A stretch of DNA of 64,000 nucleotides from Myxococcus hansupus (GTDB lineage Bacteria; Myxococcota; Myxococcia; Myxococcales; Myxococcaceae), in NCBI RefSeq assembly GCF_000280925.3, contig NZ_CP012109.1, forward strand, positions 1,736,001-1,800,000, in the 5' to 3' direction. Under the pieces are notes generated by a model that saw only the letters and a program-made list of their open reading frames with translations, made no database searches and was not told the DNA's origin. Both the position numbers and the translations under genes were made by a program. The number at the start of each line of letters is the position of its first letter. Positions within the stretch are counted from its first letter, which is position 1. Below are positions 51,592-60,609 of this stretch, one piece after another.

Positions 51592-53948
51592 AAAAGCGAT
51601 GGGGCGTGGTGGTGTCCTTCTCCGTGGCTGTGGCCGCGGTGGCGCTCGCGGCGTGTCTGCCGCGCGCGGTGCCTCCCCCGCTGGCGCCCAGCGGCACCGT
51701 GGTGGCGGTGGCCTATATTCGGGATGACGCGCGCCGGGCCGGCGTGGTGGCGGATGTGCCTGAAGGCTTGAAGAAGCGCATCGCCGAGGCCCTGGCCAAG
51801 CGCAACCTGCGGGCGGAGGTGATTCCCTACGCGGACTACGCCGCCTACTACGCGAAGGTGCGTGACTCGCAGCGCCGCTTCGAGATGGCGAAGGCGCTGA
51901 CCCCGGAGGCGCCGCTGCACCTGCTGGTGGAGACGCGCGTGTCGTTCTTCAGCCAGGTGGGCGGCCGCTTCTCCTGGGACATCTCGGTGCGGACCACGGG
52001 CGCGCGCGCGGACTCCCCGATGGCGCCCACCGTCGTCACGAAGGACTACGGCGCGGCGCTCCAGTTCGACCAGCAGCGCGAGGACGATGCGCAGTTGGAG
52101 GTCGCCCAGCAGATTTCCGGACAGGTGGCCGGGCTGTTCGACTCCTTCCTGGCCTCGCCCTTCCTCGTGCCGGAGACGGACGGTGGGCCGGGCACGGTGC
52201 CGGGGCTCAACGCGCCGGCCGGGCCGGGCATCGAGCCGGGCAAGAGCACGCCGGCGCCGCAGCCCTACCGCGGCTCGTGGGAGCCGCCCGAGGGAGACGC
52301 GGTCTACTTCGTGATGGTGGACCGCTTCTCCAACGGAGACGCGAAGAACGACGGTGTGGTGGACACGCAGGACGCGCAGGCCTTTCACGGCGGAGACCTG
52401 CAGGGAGTCATCGACCGACTGGACGGGCTGCAGCAGCTCGGTGTCCGCACGGTGTGGCTTTCACCCGTCTTCCAGATGCGAACCGACAAGTTCTACGAGT
52501 ACGGCGCGTTCCACGGCTACTGGGTCGAGGACTTCGGCAAGGTCGAGCCTCGCTTCGGCGACGAGGCCTTGCTGAAGACGCTGTCCGCGGAGCTGCGCCG
52601 CCGGGACATGCGGCTGGTGCTGGACGTGGTGCTCAACCACGTGGGGCCGGAGACGCGCCTGGCGCGTGAGCGGCCCGACTGGTTCCATGGACTGGGGCCC
52701 ATCAAGGACTGGAATGACCCGCGAGAGCTGGTGATGGGCGACGTGCATGGCCTGCCCGACCTCGCGGTGGAGAAGGAAGAAGTGTACGCGCACCTGCTGG
52801 CGCACTCGCGCCGGTGGGTGGACGTGCTGAAGCCCGCGGGCTTCCGGCTGGACGCGGTGAAGCACATGCCCACGAGCTTCTGGGCCCGCTACAACGACGA
52901 CCTTCGCCAGCACGCGGGGAAGGACTTCCTGCTGCTGGGCGAGATGCTGGACGGCGACCCGGTGCTGCTGGCCACCACGATGAAGGAGGGCCGCTTCGGG
53001 ACGATGTTCGACTTCCCGCTCGCCTTCGGCCTGGTGGAGGTCTTCTGCAAGGGCCGGTCGCCGGCGCACCTGGGCGCCATCCTCTCCAATGACCGGCTGT
53101 ACCCGGCGCCCGGCGCGCTGGTGACGATGCTGGACAACCACGACCTGCCCCGGGTGATGAGCGAGTGCGGCGGGGACGTGGAGAAGGTGAAGCGGGCGCT
53201 GGCGGTGCAGCTCACCGCGCGAGGCGTCCCGGCGCTCACCTACGGCACCGAGGAGGGGCTGACGGGCGCGAAGGAGCCGGAGAACCGAGGCGACATGCGC
53301 TTCACCCAGCACCCGTTGCGGACGTGGATTGGTGGATTGCTGGCGCTGCGCCGTGGCAGTGAGGCCCTCCAGCGTGGCGAGACGATGGTGCTCGCCGCTC
53401 GGGAAGACCTCTTTGCCTACGCGCGCGTCACCGCCCAGGAGGCCGTGGTCATCGCGGTGAACGGTGGCGACAGCGCCGCCGATGTCGCGCTGCCCGCCGA
53501 GTTCTCCGGTTCACGGCTGGAGCCGCTGGCCGTGGCGCCGCCGGTGCCGGGCTCTTCCGAGGGCGCGGTGCGGGTGGGGCCGGGGCAGGTGGCACTGGTG
53601 AAGGTGACGCCCGGTGCGCCCGGCGGTTTCGCCGCGGCGGCGAAGCTCGCGGGCTTGCGTTGGCGGGGCGGGGGCGTGCGGCGCAACGTGGAACTGTCCG
53701 TGGCCGACCCGAGCATCCGCCTGGTGGGCAGCGGGCCTGAGCTTGGAGGCTGGAAGGCCGAGCGCTCGCTTCGTTCGGGGCCGGACGGCTTCTCGCTGTC
53801 GCTGCCCGTGGGCGCCGTCTTCGAGTACAAGCTCTTGCGCGACAACGCCTCCGGGAAGGTCGACTGGGAGGACGGTAACAACCGCCTGCTCGTCGTTTCC
53901 GAGGGCACCGAGCCGCTGCGCCAGACGCTGGCGTGGAGCCAGCGCTGA
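51582..53948 (+). CDS. alpha-amylase lipoprotein with C-terminal CBM20
   Basis: A 788-residue lipoprotein (lipobox ALAAC, Cys25). Residues about 30-210 are an unfamiliar N-domain (VVAVAYIRDDARRAGVVADV onward). The GH13 barrel follows: LDVVLNHVG, nucleophile block GFRLDAVKH, acid LLLGEMLDGD, and MLDNHDLPR. The C-terminus (about 690-788, VRLVGSGPELGGWK-type and FEYKLLRDNASGKVDWEDG) is a CBM20 starch-binding module. It would degrade starch at the cell surface. It starts within the last 10 bases of the barrel gene. Confidence 0.9.
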   Translation: MVLKKRWGVVVSFSVAVAAVALAACLPRAVPPPLAPSGTVVAVAYIRDDARRAGVVADVPEGLKKRIAEALAKRNLRAEVIPYADYAAYYAKVRDSQRRFEMAKALTPEAPLHLLVETRVSFFSQVGGRFSWDISVRTTGARADSPMAPTVVTKDYGAALQFDQQREDDAQLEVAQQISGQVAGLFDSFLASPFLVPETDGGPGTVPGLNAPAGPGIEPGKSTPAPQPYRGSWEPPEGDAVYFVMVDRFSNGDAKNDGVVDTQDAQAFHGGDLQGVIDRLDGLQQLGVRTVWLSPVFQMRTDKFYEYGAFHGYWVEDFGKVEPRFGDEALLKTLSAELRRRDMRLVLDVVLNHVGPETRLARERPDWFHGLGPIKDWNDPRELVMGDVHGLPDLAVEKEEVYAHLLAHSRRWVDVLKPAGFRLDAVKHMPTSFWARYNDDLRQHAGKDFLLLGEMLDGDPVLLATTMKEGRFGTMFDFPLAFGLVEVFCKGRSPAHLGAILSNDRLYPAPGALVTMLDNHDLPRVMSECGGDVEKVKRALAVQLTARGVPALTYGTEEGLTGAKEPENRGDMRFTQHPLRTWIGGLLALRRGSEALQRGETMVLAAREDLFAYARVTAQEAVVIAVNGGDSAADVALPAEFSGSRLEPLAVAPPVPGSSEGAVRVGPGQVALVKVTPGAPGGFAAAAKLAGLRWRGGGVRRNVELSVADPSIRLVGSGPELGGWKAERSLRSGPDGFSLSLPVGAVFEYKLLRDNASGKVDWEDGNNRLLVVSEGTEPLRQTLAWSQR

Positions 53949-53997
53949 CCTGTTTCCTTTCGCCTCGCCTGGAGCGGGGCCCACTCCGAGGTCCGAA

Positions 53998-55044
53998 GTG
54001 AACGACCGACTCCTCCGCGCGGCGCGCCGCCAGCCCACCGATACGACGCCCGTGTGGCTGATGCGCCAGGCGGGCCGCTACCTGCCCGAGTACCGCGCCA
54101 TCCGCGGCAACATCGCGTTTCTCGACCTGTGCAAGAACCCGGACCTGGCCGCCGAAGTCACGGTGCAGCCGGTGACGCGCCTGGGCGTGGACGCGGCCAT
54201 CATCTTCTCGGACATCCTCATCCCCGTGGAGGCGATGGGCATCACGCTGGAGCTCGGGGACAAGGGGCCGCACTTCCCCAACCCCGTGCGCAGCGCCGCG
54301 GACATCGACAAGCTGGGCGTGCCCGACCCCGTGGAGGGCACCGGCTTCGTGGCCGAGGCCATCCGCCGCACGCGCAAGGCGCTGAACGACTCGGTGCCCG
54401 TCATCGGCTTCGCGGGCGCGCCCTTCACCCTGGCCGCGTACATGGTCGAGGGCGGCGGCTCCAAGAGCTACATCCTCATCAAGCGGCTGATGTTCGAGCA
54501 GCCCGAGCTGGCGCACCGCCTCTTCGGAAAGCTCACCGACACGCTCATCCCCTACCTGAAGATGCAGGTGGAGGCGGGCGCGAGCATCGTCCAGATTTTC
54601 GACTCGTGGGGCGGTGAGCTGTCGCCGTGGGACTACGAGCGCTTCTGCATCCCCTACCTCAAGCGCATGGTGTCCGAGCTGAAGGCCACCGGCGTGCCCG
54701 TCATCGTGTTCGGCGTGGGCATGTCCACGCACCTGCAGCTCCTCAAGAGCACCGGCGCGGACGTGGTGGGCCTGGACTGGACGCTGCCCGCGGACGAGGG
54801 CCGGAAGGTGCTGGGCCCGGACGTGGCGATTCAGGGCAACCTGGACCCGCTGCACCTGTTCCTCCCCCGCGAGGAGCTGGACGGCCGCGTGAAGGACATC
54901 CTCCGCCGCGCGGGCCCCGTGGGGCACATCTTCAACCTGGGCCACGGCATCCTCCCGCCCACGGACCCCGACGCCGCGAAGTTCCTGGTGGAGGCCGTCC
55001 ACCGCCACGGCGTGGCGCTGCGCCAGGGCACGCTGGGGGGGTAG
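53998..55044 (+). CDS. hemE: uroporphyrinogen decarboxylase
   Basis: A 348-residue enzyme of heme synthesis that turns uroporphyrinogen III into coproporphyrinogen III in the cytoplasm. The diagnostic N-terminal motif PVWLMRQAGRYLPEY, the second signature GFAGAPFTLAAYM and the end motif GHGILPPTDP are all present. GTG 53998 has GAGG seven bases upstream and starts right at the conserved N-terminus. It follows the amylase gene by 49 bases but is unrelated to it. A hairpin follows the stop. Confidence 0.97.
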   Translation: MNDRLLRAARRQPTDTTPVWLMRQAGRYLPEYRAIRGNIAFLDLCKNPDLAAEVTVQPVTRLGVDAAIIFSDILIPVEAMGITLELGDKGPHFPNPVRSAADIDKLGVPDPVEGTGFVAEAIRRTRKALNDSVPVIGFAGAPFTLAAYMVEGGGSKSYILIKRLMFEQPELAHRLFGKLTDTLIPYLKMQVEAGASIVQIFDSWGGELSPWDYERFCIPYLKRMVSELKATGVPVIVFGVGMSTHLQLLKSTGADVVGLDWTLPADEGRKVLGPDVAIQGNLDPLHLFLPREELDGRVKDILRRAGPVGHIFNLGHGILPPTDPDAAKFLVEAVHRHGVALRQGTLGG

Positions 55045-55057
55045 GGTCGCTTTCACC

Positions 55058-55081
55058 CCCCACGGGCAGCCTCCCGTGGGG
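55058..55081 (+). terminator. hairpin after hemE
   Basis: CCCCACGGG (55058-55066) pairs perfectly with CCCGTGGGG (55073-55081), loop CAGCCT, 13 bases after the hemE stop. No immediate T run, so termination may be partial. Confidence 0.6.
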
Positions 55082-55093
55082 AGTGTCCACCGA

Positions 55094-55109
55094 TTGATTT
55101 TTGAATCAA
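55094..55109. promoter_or_regulatory. inverted repeat upstream of fadI, possible operator
   Basis: TTGATT (55094-55099), four bases, AATCAA (55104-55109): an AT-rich 16-base dyad in a GC-rich gap, 72 bases before the fadI start. Its position fits a fatty-acid-responsive repressor site. The regulator is not in this window. Confidence 0.45.
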
Positions 55110-55180
55110 CGGACGATTGACGCGACGCATTGTCGCTCGTTAGATGCCCGCCTCCCGACTTCGCTGGAGGTGAGGCACAC

Positions 55181-56482
55181 ATGGCAAGCGAGAAGCGCAA
55201 CGGCCCCCGAAGGGTGGCCATCGTCCGTGGCCTGCGGACCCCGTTCGTGAAGGCGGGCTCCGTCTTCTCCGGGCTGACGGCGTTGGACCTGGGCCGCATG
55301 GTGGTCCAGGAGCTGGTGCAGAAGACGGACCTGGACCCGAACCTCATCGACCAGGTGGTGTTCGGCCAGGTCATCCCTACGCTGACGGCGCCGTCCATTG
55401 CCCGCGAGGTCGTCATCGCGGCGGGGCTGCCCAAGAAGATTGACGCCTTCACGGTGTCGCGCGCGTGCGCCACGTCCATCCAGGCGATGACGACGGCGGC
55501 CAACGCGATTGCCACGGGCGAGGCGGACGTCATCATCGCCGGCGGCACCGAGTCCATGTCGGACGCGCCCATCTTCACCAGCCGGCCGCTGGCCCACGCG
55601 CTGGTGGCGGCGTCCAAGGGGCGCTCGCTGCCGGACAAGCTCAAGCCCTTCCAGCGCCTCAAGGCGAAGGACCTGCTGCCGGTGCCCCCGGCCATCGCCG
55701 AGTACTCCACCGGCATGACGATGGGCGAGAGCGCGGAGAAGATGGCCAAGGAGAACGGCATCTCCCGCGAGGAGCAGGACCGCATCGCGTACAACTCGCA
55801 CCGCAACGCGGCCAAGGCGTGGAAGGACGGCCTGTTCGACAACGAGGTGATGCGTGTCGTGGTGCCGCCGAAGTTCGACAAGACGGCCGAGCGCGACAAC
55901 ATCGTCCGTGAGGACTCCAGCATGGAGGCCCTGGGCCAGCTCAAGCCGGCCTTCGACCGCAAGTACGGCACGATTACGGCGGGCAACGCGTCGCCGCTGA
56001 CGGACGGCGCGGCGGCGCTGCTGCTGATGAGCGAGGAGAAGGCGCGCGCGCTGGGCTACGAGCCGCTGGGCTTCTTGCGCAGCCACGCCTACGCGGCCAC
56101 GGACCCGGGCGACCAGTTGCTCCAGGGGCCGGCCTACGCGGTGCCCACGGCGCTCAAGCGCGCGGGCATGAAGCTGGCGGACATCGACCTGGTGGAGATG
56201 CACGAGGCCTTCGCCGCGCAGGTGGCCAGCAACATCCAGGCGCTGGCGTCGCCGGCCTTCGCGAAGAAGGCGGGCTGGAGCGCGCCGGTGGGGGAAATCG
56301 ACCGCGAGCGGCTGAACGTCACGGGCGGCTCCATCGCCATTGGCCATCCCTTCGGGGCCACGGGGGCGCGCATCGTCACCCAGGCCCTCAACGAGCTGAA
56401 GCGTCGGAACAAGAACACGGTGATGTGCACCGTCTGCGCGGCGGGCGGCCTGGGCGCCGTCGTCATCCTGGAGCGTGCGTGA
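55181..56482 (+). CDS. fadI: acetyl-CoA acyltransferase (3-ketoacyl-CoA thiolase)
   Basis: A 433-residue thiolase, the last step of beta-oxidation. The active-site Cys96 lies in VSRACATSIQAM, and the C-terminal blocks NVTGGSIAIGHPFGATGARI and CTVCAAGGLGA carry the second catalytic Cys and His. The length and sequence fit the FadI branch. ATG 55181 follows GGAGG and GAGGC. Its TGA shares one base with the ATG of fadJ, so the two subunits are coupled. Confidence 0.93.
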   Translation: MASEKRNGPRRVAIVRGLRTPFVKAGSVFSGLTALDLGRMVVQELVQKTDLDPNLIDQVVFGQVIPTLTAPSIAREVVIAAGLPKKIDAFTVSRACATSIQAMTTAANAIATGEADVIIAGGTESMSDAPIFTSRPLAHALVAASKGRSLPDKLKPFQRLKAKDLLPVPPAIAEYSTGMTMGESAEKMAKENGISREEQDRIAYNSHRNAAKAWKDGLFDNEVMRVVVPPKFDKTAERDNIVREDSSMEALGQLKPAFDRKYGTITAGNASPLTDGAAALLLMSEEKARALGYEPLGFLRSHAYAATDPGDQLLQGPAYAVPTALKRAGMKLADIDLVEMHEAFAAQVASNIQALASPAFAKKAGWSAPVGEIDRERLNVTGGSIAIGHPFGATGARIVTQALNELKRRNKNTVMCTVCAAGGLGAVVILERA

Positions 56483-58722
56483 TGGCCACCAAGGTGGAAG
56501 AGCTCGAGGCGAAGCAGGGCTTCTCGTACCAGGTGGAGGGCGGCGTCGCCGTCATCACCTTCGATTTGCCGGACTCCCCGGTGAACACGCTGTCGCCGGA
56601 GACGGGCGAGGCCTTCCTGCGCGTCATGTCGCGCGCGGAGCGGGAGCCCGAGGTGAAGGCCGTCGTCTTCACGTCCGGCAAGAAGGACTCGTTCGTCGCC
56701 GGGGCGAAGATCGACTTCCTGCAGACCATCAAGACGGCGGAGGAGGCCACCGCCATCAGCCGCAACGGGCAGGAGGGCTTCGACAAGCTGGACGCCTTCC
56801 CCAAGCCCGTCGTCGCGGCCATCCACGGCGCATGTCTGGGCGGCGGCCTGGAGTGGGCGCTGGCGTGTGACTACCGCATCGCCACCGACAGCCCGAAGAC
56901 GTCGCTGGGCTTGCCGGAGGTGCAGCTCGGCCTGATTCCGGGCGCGGGTGGCACGCAGCGACTGCCGGCGCTGATTGGCGTGCAGGCGGCGTTGGACCTC
57001 ATCCTCACCGGCAAGAGCCTCAAGCCCGCGAAGGCGAAGAAGCTGGGCGTCGTGGATGAAGTGGTGCCGGTGCCCATCCTCCGCGACATCGCGGTGCGGC
57101 GCGCGAAGGAGCTGGCCGAGGGCAAGCTGAAGGTGGAGCGCCGCCACGGTCAGGGCTTCAAGGGCGTGGCCCGGGGTGGCAAGGCCAAGGGGCTGGCGGG
57201 CTTCCTCCAGGGGCTGGCCAACAAGGAGCTGTGGGCGGAGGTGGCGCTGGAGGACAACCCGCTGGGCCGCAAGGTCCTCTTCGACCAGGCGCGCAAGCAG
57301 CTCCTGAAGAAGACGCGCGGCAAGTTCCCCGCGCCGGAGAAGGCGCTCCAGGTCATCCGCGTGGGGCTGGAGTCCGGCCACAAGGCGGGCCAGGAGGCCG
57401 AGGCCAAGGCCTTTGGCGAGCTGGTGGTGTCGGACGTCTCCAAGCGGCTGGTCGAAATCTTCTTCGCCACCACGGCGCTGAAGAAGGAGAACGGAACGTC
57501 CAACCCCGACGCGAAGCCGCGCGAGGTGAAGAAGGTGGCGGTGCTGGGCGGCGGGTTGATGGGCGGCGGCATCGCCTATGTCGCCAGCGTGCTCCAGGGC
57601 GTGCCCGTGCGCGTGAAGGACAAGGACGACGCGGGCGTGGGCCGGGCCATGAAGCAGGTGCAGACCATCCTGGACGAGCGCGTGAAGCGGCGCTCGCTCA
57701 CGCGCCGCGAGGCCACGGCGAAGTCGGCGGTGGTGACGGCGGGCACGGACTACAGCGGCTTCAAGTCGGCGGACCTCGTCATCGAGGCGGTGTTCGAGGA
57801 CCTCAAGCTCAAGCACCGCGTCATCGCGGAGGTGGAGGCCGTCACGGGCGAGCAGACCATCTTCGCGTCCAACACCTCGAGCCTGCCGATTACGGACCTG
57901 GCGAAGGGCAGCCGGCGGCCGGGGCAGGTCATCGGGATGCATTACTTCAGCCCCGTCCACAAGATGCCGCTCTTGGAGATCATCACCCACGCGGGCACCG
58001 AGGACTGGGTGACGGCCACCTGTGTCGAGGTGGGGCGCAAGCAGGGCAAGACGGTCATCGTCGTCAACGACGGCCCGGGCTTCTACACCTCGCGCATCCT
58101 CGCTCCGTACATGAACGAGGCCGCGTACCTGCTGGGCGAGGGCGCGGACATCGCGGAGCTGGACAAGGCCCTGGTCGAGTTCGGCTTCCCGGTGGGCCCG
58201 ATTACCCTCCTGGACGAGGTGGGCATCGACGTGGCGCAGAAGGTGGGCCCCATCATGGAGGCCGCCTTCGGCAAGCGCATGGCGGCGCCCAAGGCCTTGG
58301 AGAAGGTGGTGGCCGACGGCCGCCTGGGGCGCAAGTCGGAGAAGGGCTTCTACCTGTACGAGGACGGGAAGAAGCAGGACGTGGACCCCTCTATCTACGC
58401 GCTGCTCCCGCACGGCACGGAGCGCCGCTCCTTCGATCGCGCGGAGATGGCGGAGCGCGTGGTGCTGCAGATGGTCAACGAGGCCATCCGCTGCCTGGGC
58501 GAGGGCATCCTCCGCAGCGCGCGGGACGGTGACGTGGGCGCCATCTTCGGCCTGGGCTTCCCGCCGTTCCTGGGTGGCCCCTTCCACTACGTGGACAGCC
58601 GCGGCCCCGCCGAGGTGCTGCGCAAGCTGGAGCACTTCCACGACAAGCTCGGGGAGCGGTTCATCCCCGCGCCACTCCTGGTGGAGATGGTGAAGGCGGG
58701 CAAGACGTTCTACCCGCGCTGA
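56482..58722 (+). CDS. fadJ: fatty-acid oxidation complex alpha subunit (enoyl-CoA hydratase/3-hydroxyacyl-CoA dehydrogenase)
   Basis: A 746-residue bifunctional enzyme. The N-terminal crotonase domain (about 1-200) has AGAKIDFLQ (oxyanion hole region), GACLGGGLEWALACDYRIA and the LPEVQLGLIPGAGGTQRLP block. The NAD-binding dehydrogenase domain begins at about residue 350 with VAVLGGGLMGGGIAYVAS, followed by the HYFSPVHKMPLLEI catalytic histidine region and a repeated C-terminal domain. It hydrates and then oxidises acyl-CoA chains. Overlap TGATG with fadI. Confidence 0.95.
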   Translation: MATKVEELEAKQGFSYQVEGGVAVITFDLPDSPVNTLSPETGEAFLRVMSRAEREPEVKAVVFTSGKKDSFVAGAKIDFLQTIKTAEEATAISRNGQEGFDKLDAFPKPVVAAIHGACLGGGLEWALACDYRIATDSPKTSLGLPEVQLGLIPGAGGTQRLPALIGVQAALDLILTGKSLKPAKAKKLGVVDEVVPVPILRDIAVRRAKELAEGKLKVERRHGQGFKGVARGGKAKGLAGFLQGLANKELWAEVALEDNPLGRKVLFDQARKQLLKKTRGKFPAPEKALQVIRVGLESGHKAGQEAEAKAFGELVVSDVSKRLVEIFFATTALKKENGTSNPDAKPREVKKVAVLGGGLMGGGIAYVASVLQGVPVRVKDKDDAGVGRAMKQVQTILDERVKRRSLTRREATAKSAVVTAGTDYSGFKSADLVIEAVFEDLKLKHRVIAEVEAVTGEQTIFASNTSSLPITDLAKGSRRPGQVIGMHYFSPVHKMPLLEIITHAGTEDWVTATCVEVGRKQGKTVIVVNDGPGFYTSRILAPYMNEAAYLLGEGADIAELDKALVEFGFPVGPITLLDEVGIDVAQKVGPIMEAAFGKRMAAPKALEKVVADGRLGRKSEKGFYLYEDGKKQDVDPSIYALLPHGTERRSFDRAEMAERVVLQMVNEAIRCLGEGILRSARDGDVGAIFGLGFPPFLGGPFHYVDSRGPAEVLRKLEHFHDKLGERFIPAPLLVEMVKAGKTFYPR

Positions 58723-58738
58723 GCCGTCCGGTGTCGCT

Positions 58739-58770
58739 CCCGGGAGTCCGGCGTATCAAGGACTCCCGGG
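58739..58770 (+). terminator. hairpin after fadJ
   Basis: CCCGGGAGTCC (58739-58749) pairs perfectly with GGACTCCCGGG (58760-58770), 11 bp and a 10-base loop, 16 bases after the fadJ stop. Followed only by TTG, so a moderate terminator. Confidence 0.65.
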
Positions 58771-58810
58771 TTGACTGGAGCCCGCCATTGGCCCGAGCCT
58801 CCCGGCCCGA

Positions 58811-59944
58811 ATGGCACGCTCCGCGTCCCGCAGCATCGCCCAGTTCGTCCTCGCGGCCGTGGTGGCCTGTGGCGCCGCCGCCACCGCGGGGGCCTGGCGC
58901 TTCTTCCACAAGGACCCCAGCAACCCCGTGGTCCGGCTCGACGAGTACTTCACCATGGGCTGGGTGGCCTGGGACTCGAGCTGGTACATGCGGATTGCCC
59001 AGGAGGGCTACCAGTTCGCGCCGGGGCAGCAGAGCTCGGTGGCGTTCTTCCCGCTCTATCCGCTGCTCATCCGCGCGGTGGAGACGCTGGGGCTCAACGT
59101 CTACCAGTCCGGTGTGTTCATCACGCTGTTGTGCGGCCCGCTGGCGCTGATTCTCTTCACGCGCTGGGCGCGCACGCTCACGGACGAGGACACCGCGCTG
59201 AAGGCCGGCCTGCTGATGGCCTGCTACCCCTTCACGTTCTACTTCTACGGCGCCATGTACTCGGACGCGCTGTTCGTCCTGTTGGTGGTGGCGGCGTTCC
59301 TCCTGCTGGAGAAGGGGCACTTGATGCCCGCGGTACTGGTGGCTGCGGTGGCCACGGCGGCCCGGCCCGTGGCGCCCGCGGTGGTGCTGGGGCTGCTCGT
59401 GCGTCGCCTGGAGTGGAAGCACGCGCGCGGGGAGAAGTGGAGCGCGGTGGATTTCCTGCCGGTGCTGTCGGGCCTGGGCTTTGGCGCGTACATGCTCTTC
59501 CTGTGGCACCAGTTCGGTGACCCGGTGGCCTTCGTGAAGGTGCAGGGCGCGCCGGGCTGGGAGCAGGTTCCGGGCTGGCACACGTGGTTGAAGGTGCGCT
59601 GGTTCGAGCGCGTGGTGCTCGCGCCGCAGGACAAGCGCGAGGCGTTCCGGCTGGCGGTGCACGCCTTCTTCACGGTGTTGGCGCTGGCGCTGGTGTGGCC
59701 CACGCGCAAGCTGCTCGGCTGGGGGTATGCCGTGTACGTGCTGGCCATCGTCGGCCTGCCGGCGTGGTCCACGAAGGACTTCATGGGCATGGGGCGCTAT
59801 CTGCTGTCCGCGTTTCCCGTCTTCCTCACCGCGGCGCTGCTGCTGCGCGAGCGGCCGATGCTCCTGCGTGGGGCGCTGGCGGTGGGCGCGGCGTCGCTGC
59901 TCGTTCTCTCCTGGGCCTTTGGCGCGGACTACTACGTTTCATGA
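58811..59944 (+). CDS. polytopic mannosyltransferase-like membrane protein
   Basis: A 377-residue membrane protein with about nine hydrophobic segments. After the first helix it has WDSSWYMRIAQEGYQ, the W-D-x-x-x-Y motif of lipid-sugar-dependent GT-C glycosyltransferases, then FFPLYPLLIR, as in the PIG-V/mannosyltransferase family. It probably moves a sugar from a polyprenyl-phosphate donor to an acceptor on the outer face of the inner membrane. Its stop overlaps the methyltransferase start by 4 bases. Confidence 0.75.
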   Translation: MARSASRSIAQFVLAAVVACGAAATAGAWRFFHKDPSNPVVRLDEYFTMGWVAWDSSWYMRIAQEGYQFAPGQQSSVAFFPLYPLLIRAVETLGLNVYQSGVFITLLCGPLALILFTRWARTLTDEDTALKAGLLMACYPFTFYFYGAMYSDALFVLLVVAAFLLLEKGHLMPAVLVAAVATAARPVAPAVVLGLLVRRLEWKHARGEKWSAVDFLPVLSGLGFGAYMLFLWHQFGDPVAFVKVQGAPGWEQVPGWHTWLKVRWFERVVLAPQDKREAFRLAVHAFFTVLALALVWPTRKLLGWGYAVYVLAIVGLPAWSTKDFMGMGRYLLSAFPVFLTAALLLRERPMLLRGALAVGAASLLVLSWAFGADYYVS

Positions 59945-60609
59945 GCACACTCCTCGAACAGGCCCTCCTTCGTTACGACGGGCTTCCCGTCGGCGAGCGG
60001 TTTCACGTTCACGCGCGCGCCTTCTCCGCGCCCTTGTTGGCCATGGCCTCGCGGACTCCCAGCGGCTTGGTGGCGGACATTGGCTGTGGGCACGGGCTCT
60101 TGTCCGCGCTGCTGGCGTTGGGCGACCCGAGTCGCACCGTGCACGGCGTGGACCCGGACCCGCGCAAGGTGGCCTGGGCCCGGCGGGCGCTCGCGGGGCA
60201 GCCCAACGTGCGCATCGAGGAAGGCACGGTGGAGGAGACGCTGGCGCGCGGGGCCGCTGCTCGCTTCGACGCCGTGGTGGTGTGTGACGTGCTGTACCTC
60301 CTGCCCGAGGAGAAGTGGGCGGGGTTCCTCTCCACCGTGCGGGGCCTGCTGAAGCCCGGCGGGCGGCTCTTGCTCAAGGAGGTGGAAGGGGACGGCTCCT
60401 GGAAGCACCGTAAGGCGCTGGCGCAGGAGTGGGTGATGGTGTCGCTGCTGGGGCGCACGAAGGCCAGCGGCGGCATGGCGCTCAAGCCGCGAGCGGAGAT
60501 GACGCGCTACCTGGAGGACGCGGGCTTCGCCGTGCGCGAGGTGGCGGACCTGGGCCAGGGCTACACCACGCCCCATGTCCTCTACGTGGCGGAGACCAGC
60601 GTGCCGTAG
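59941..60609 (+). CDS. SAM-dependent methyltransferase
   Basis: A 222-residue class I methyltransferase. The SAM-binding motif I reads VADIGCGHGLLSALLAL, the acidic residue follows in VHGVDPDPRKV, and motif IV is FDAVVVCDVLYLLP. The substrate is unknown. ATG 59941 overlaps the preceding stop (ATGA), and its end overlaps the convergent ChbG-type gene by 28 bases. Confidence 0.85.
   Translation: MSTLLEQALLRYDGLPVGERFHVHARAFSAPLLAMASRTPSGLVADIGCGHGLLSALLALGDPSRTVHGVDPDPRKVAWARRALAGQPNVRIEEGTVEETLARGAAARFDAVVVCDVLYLLPEEKWAGFLSTVRGLLKPGGRLLLKEVEGDGSWKHRKALAQEWVMVSLLGRTKASGGMALKPRAEMTRYLEDAGFAVREVADLGQGYTTPHVLYVAETSVP

Noticed and set aside
53449-55986. An 845-codon leftward frame across hemE and fadI
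   Set aside because: It is an antisense shadow of hemE and fadI, with Arg, Ser, Pro and Ala-rich composition and no motif.
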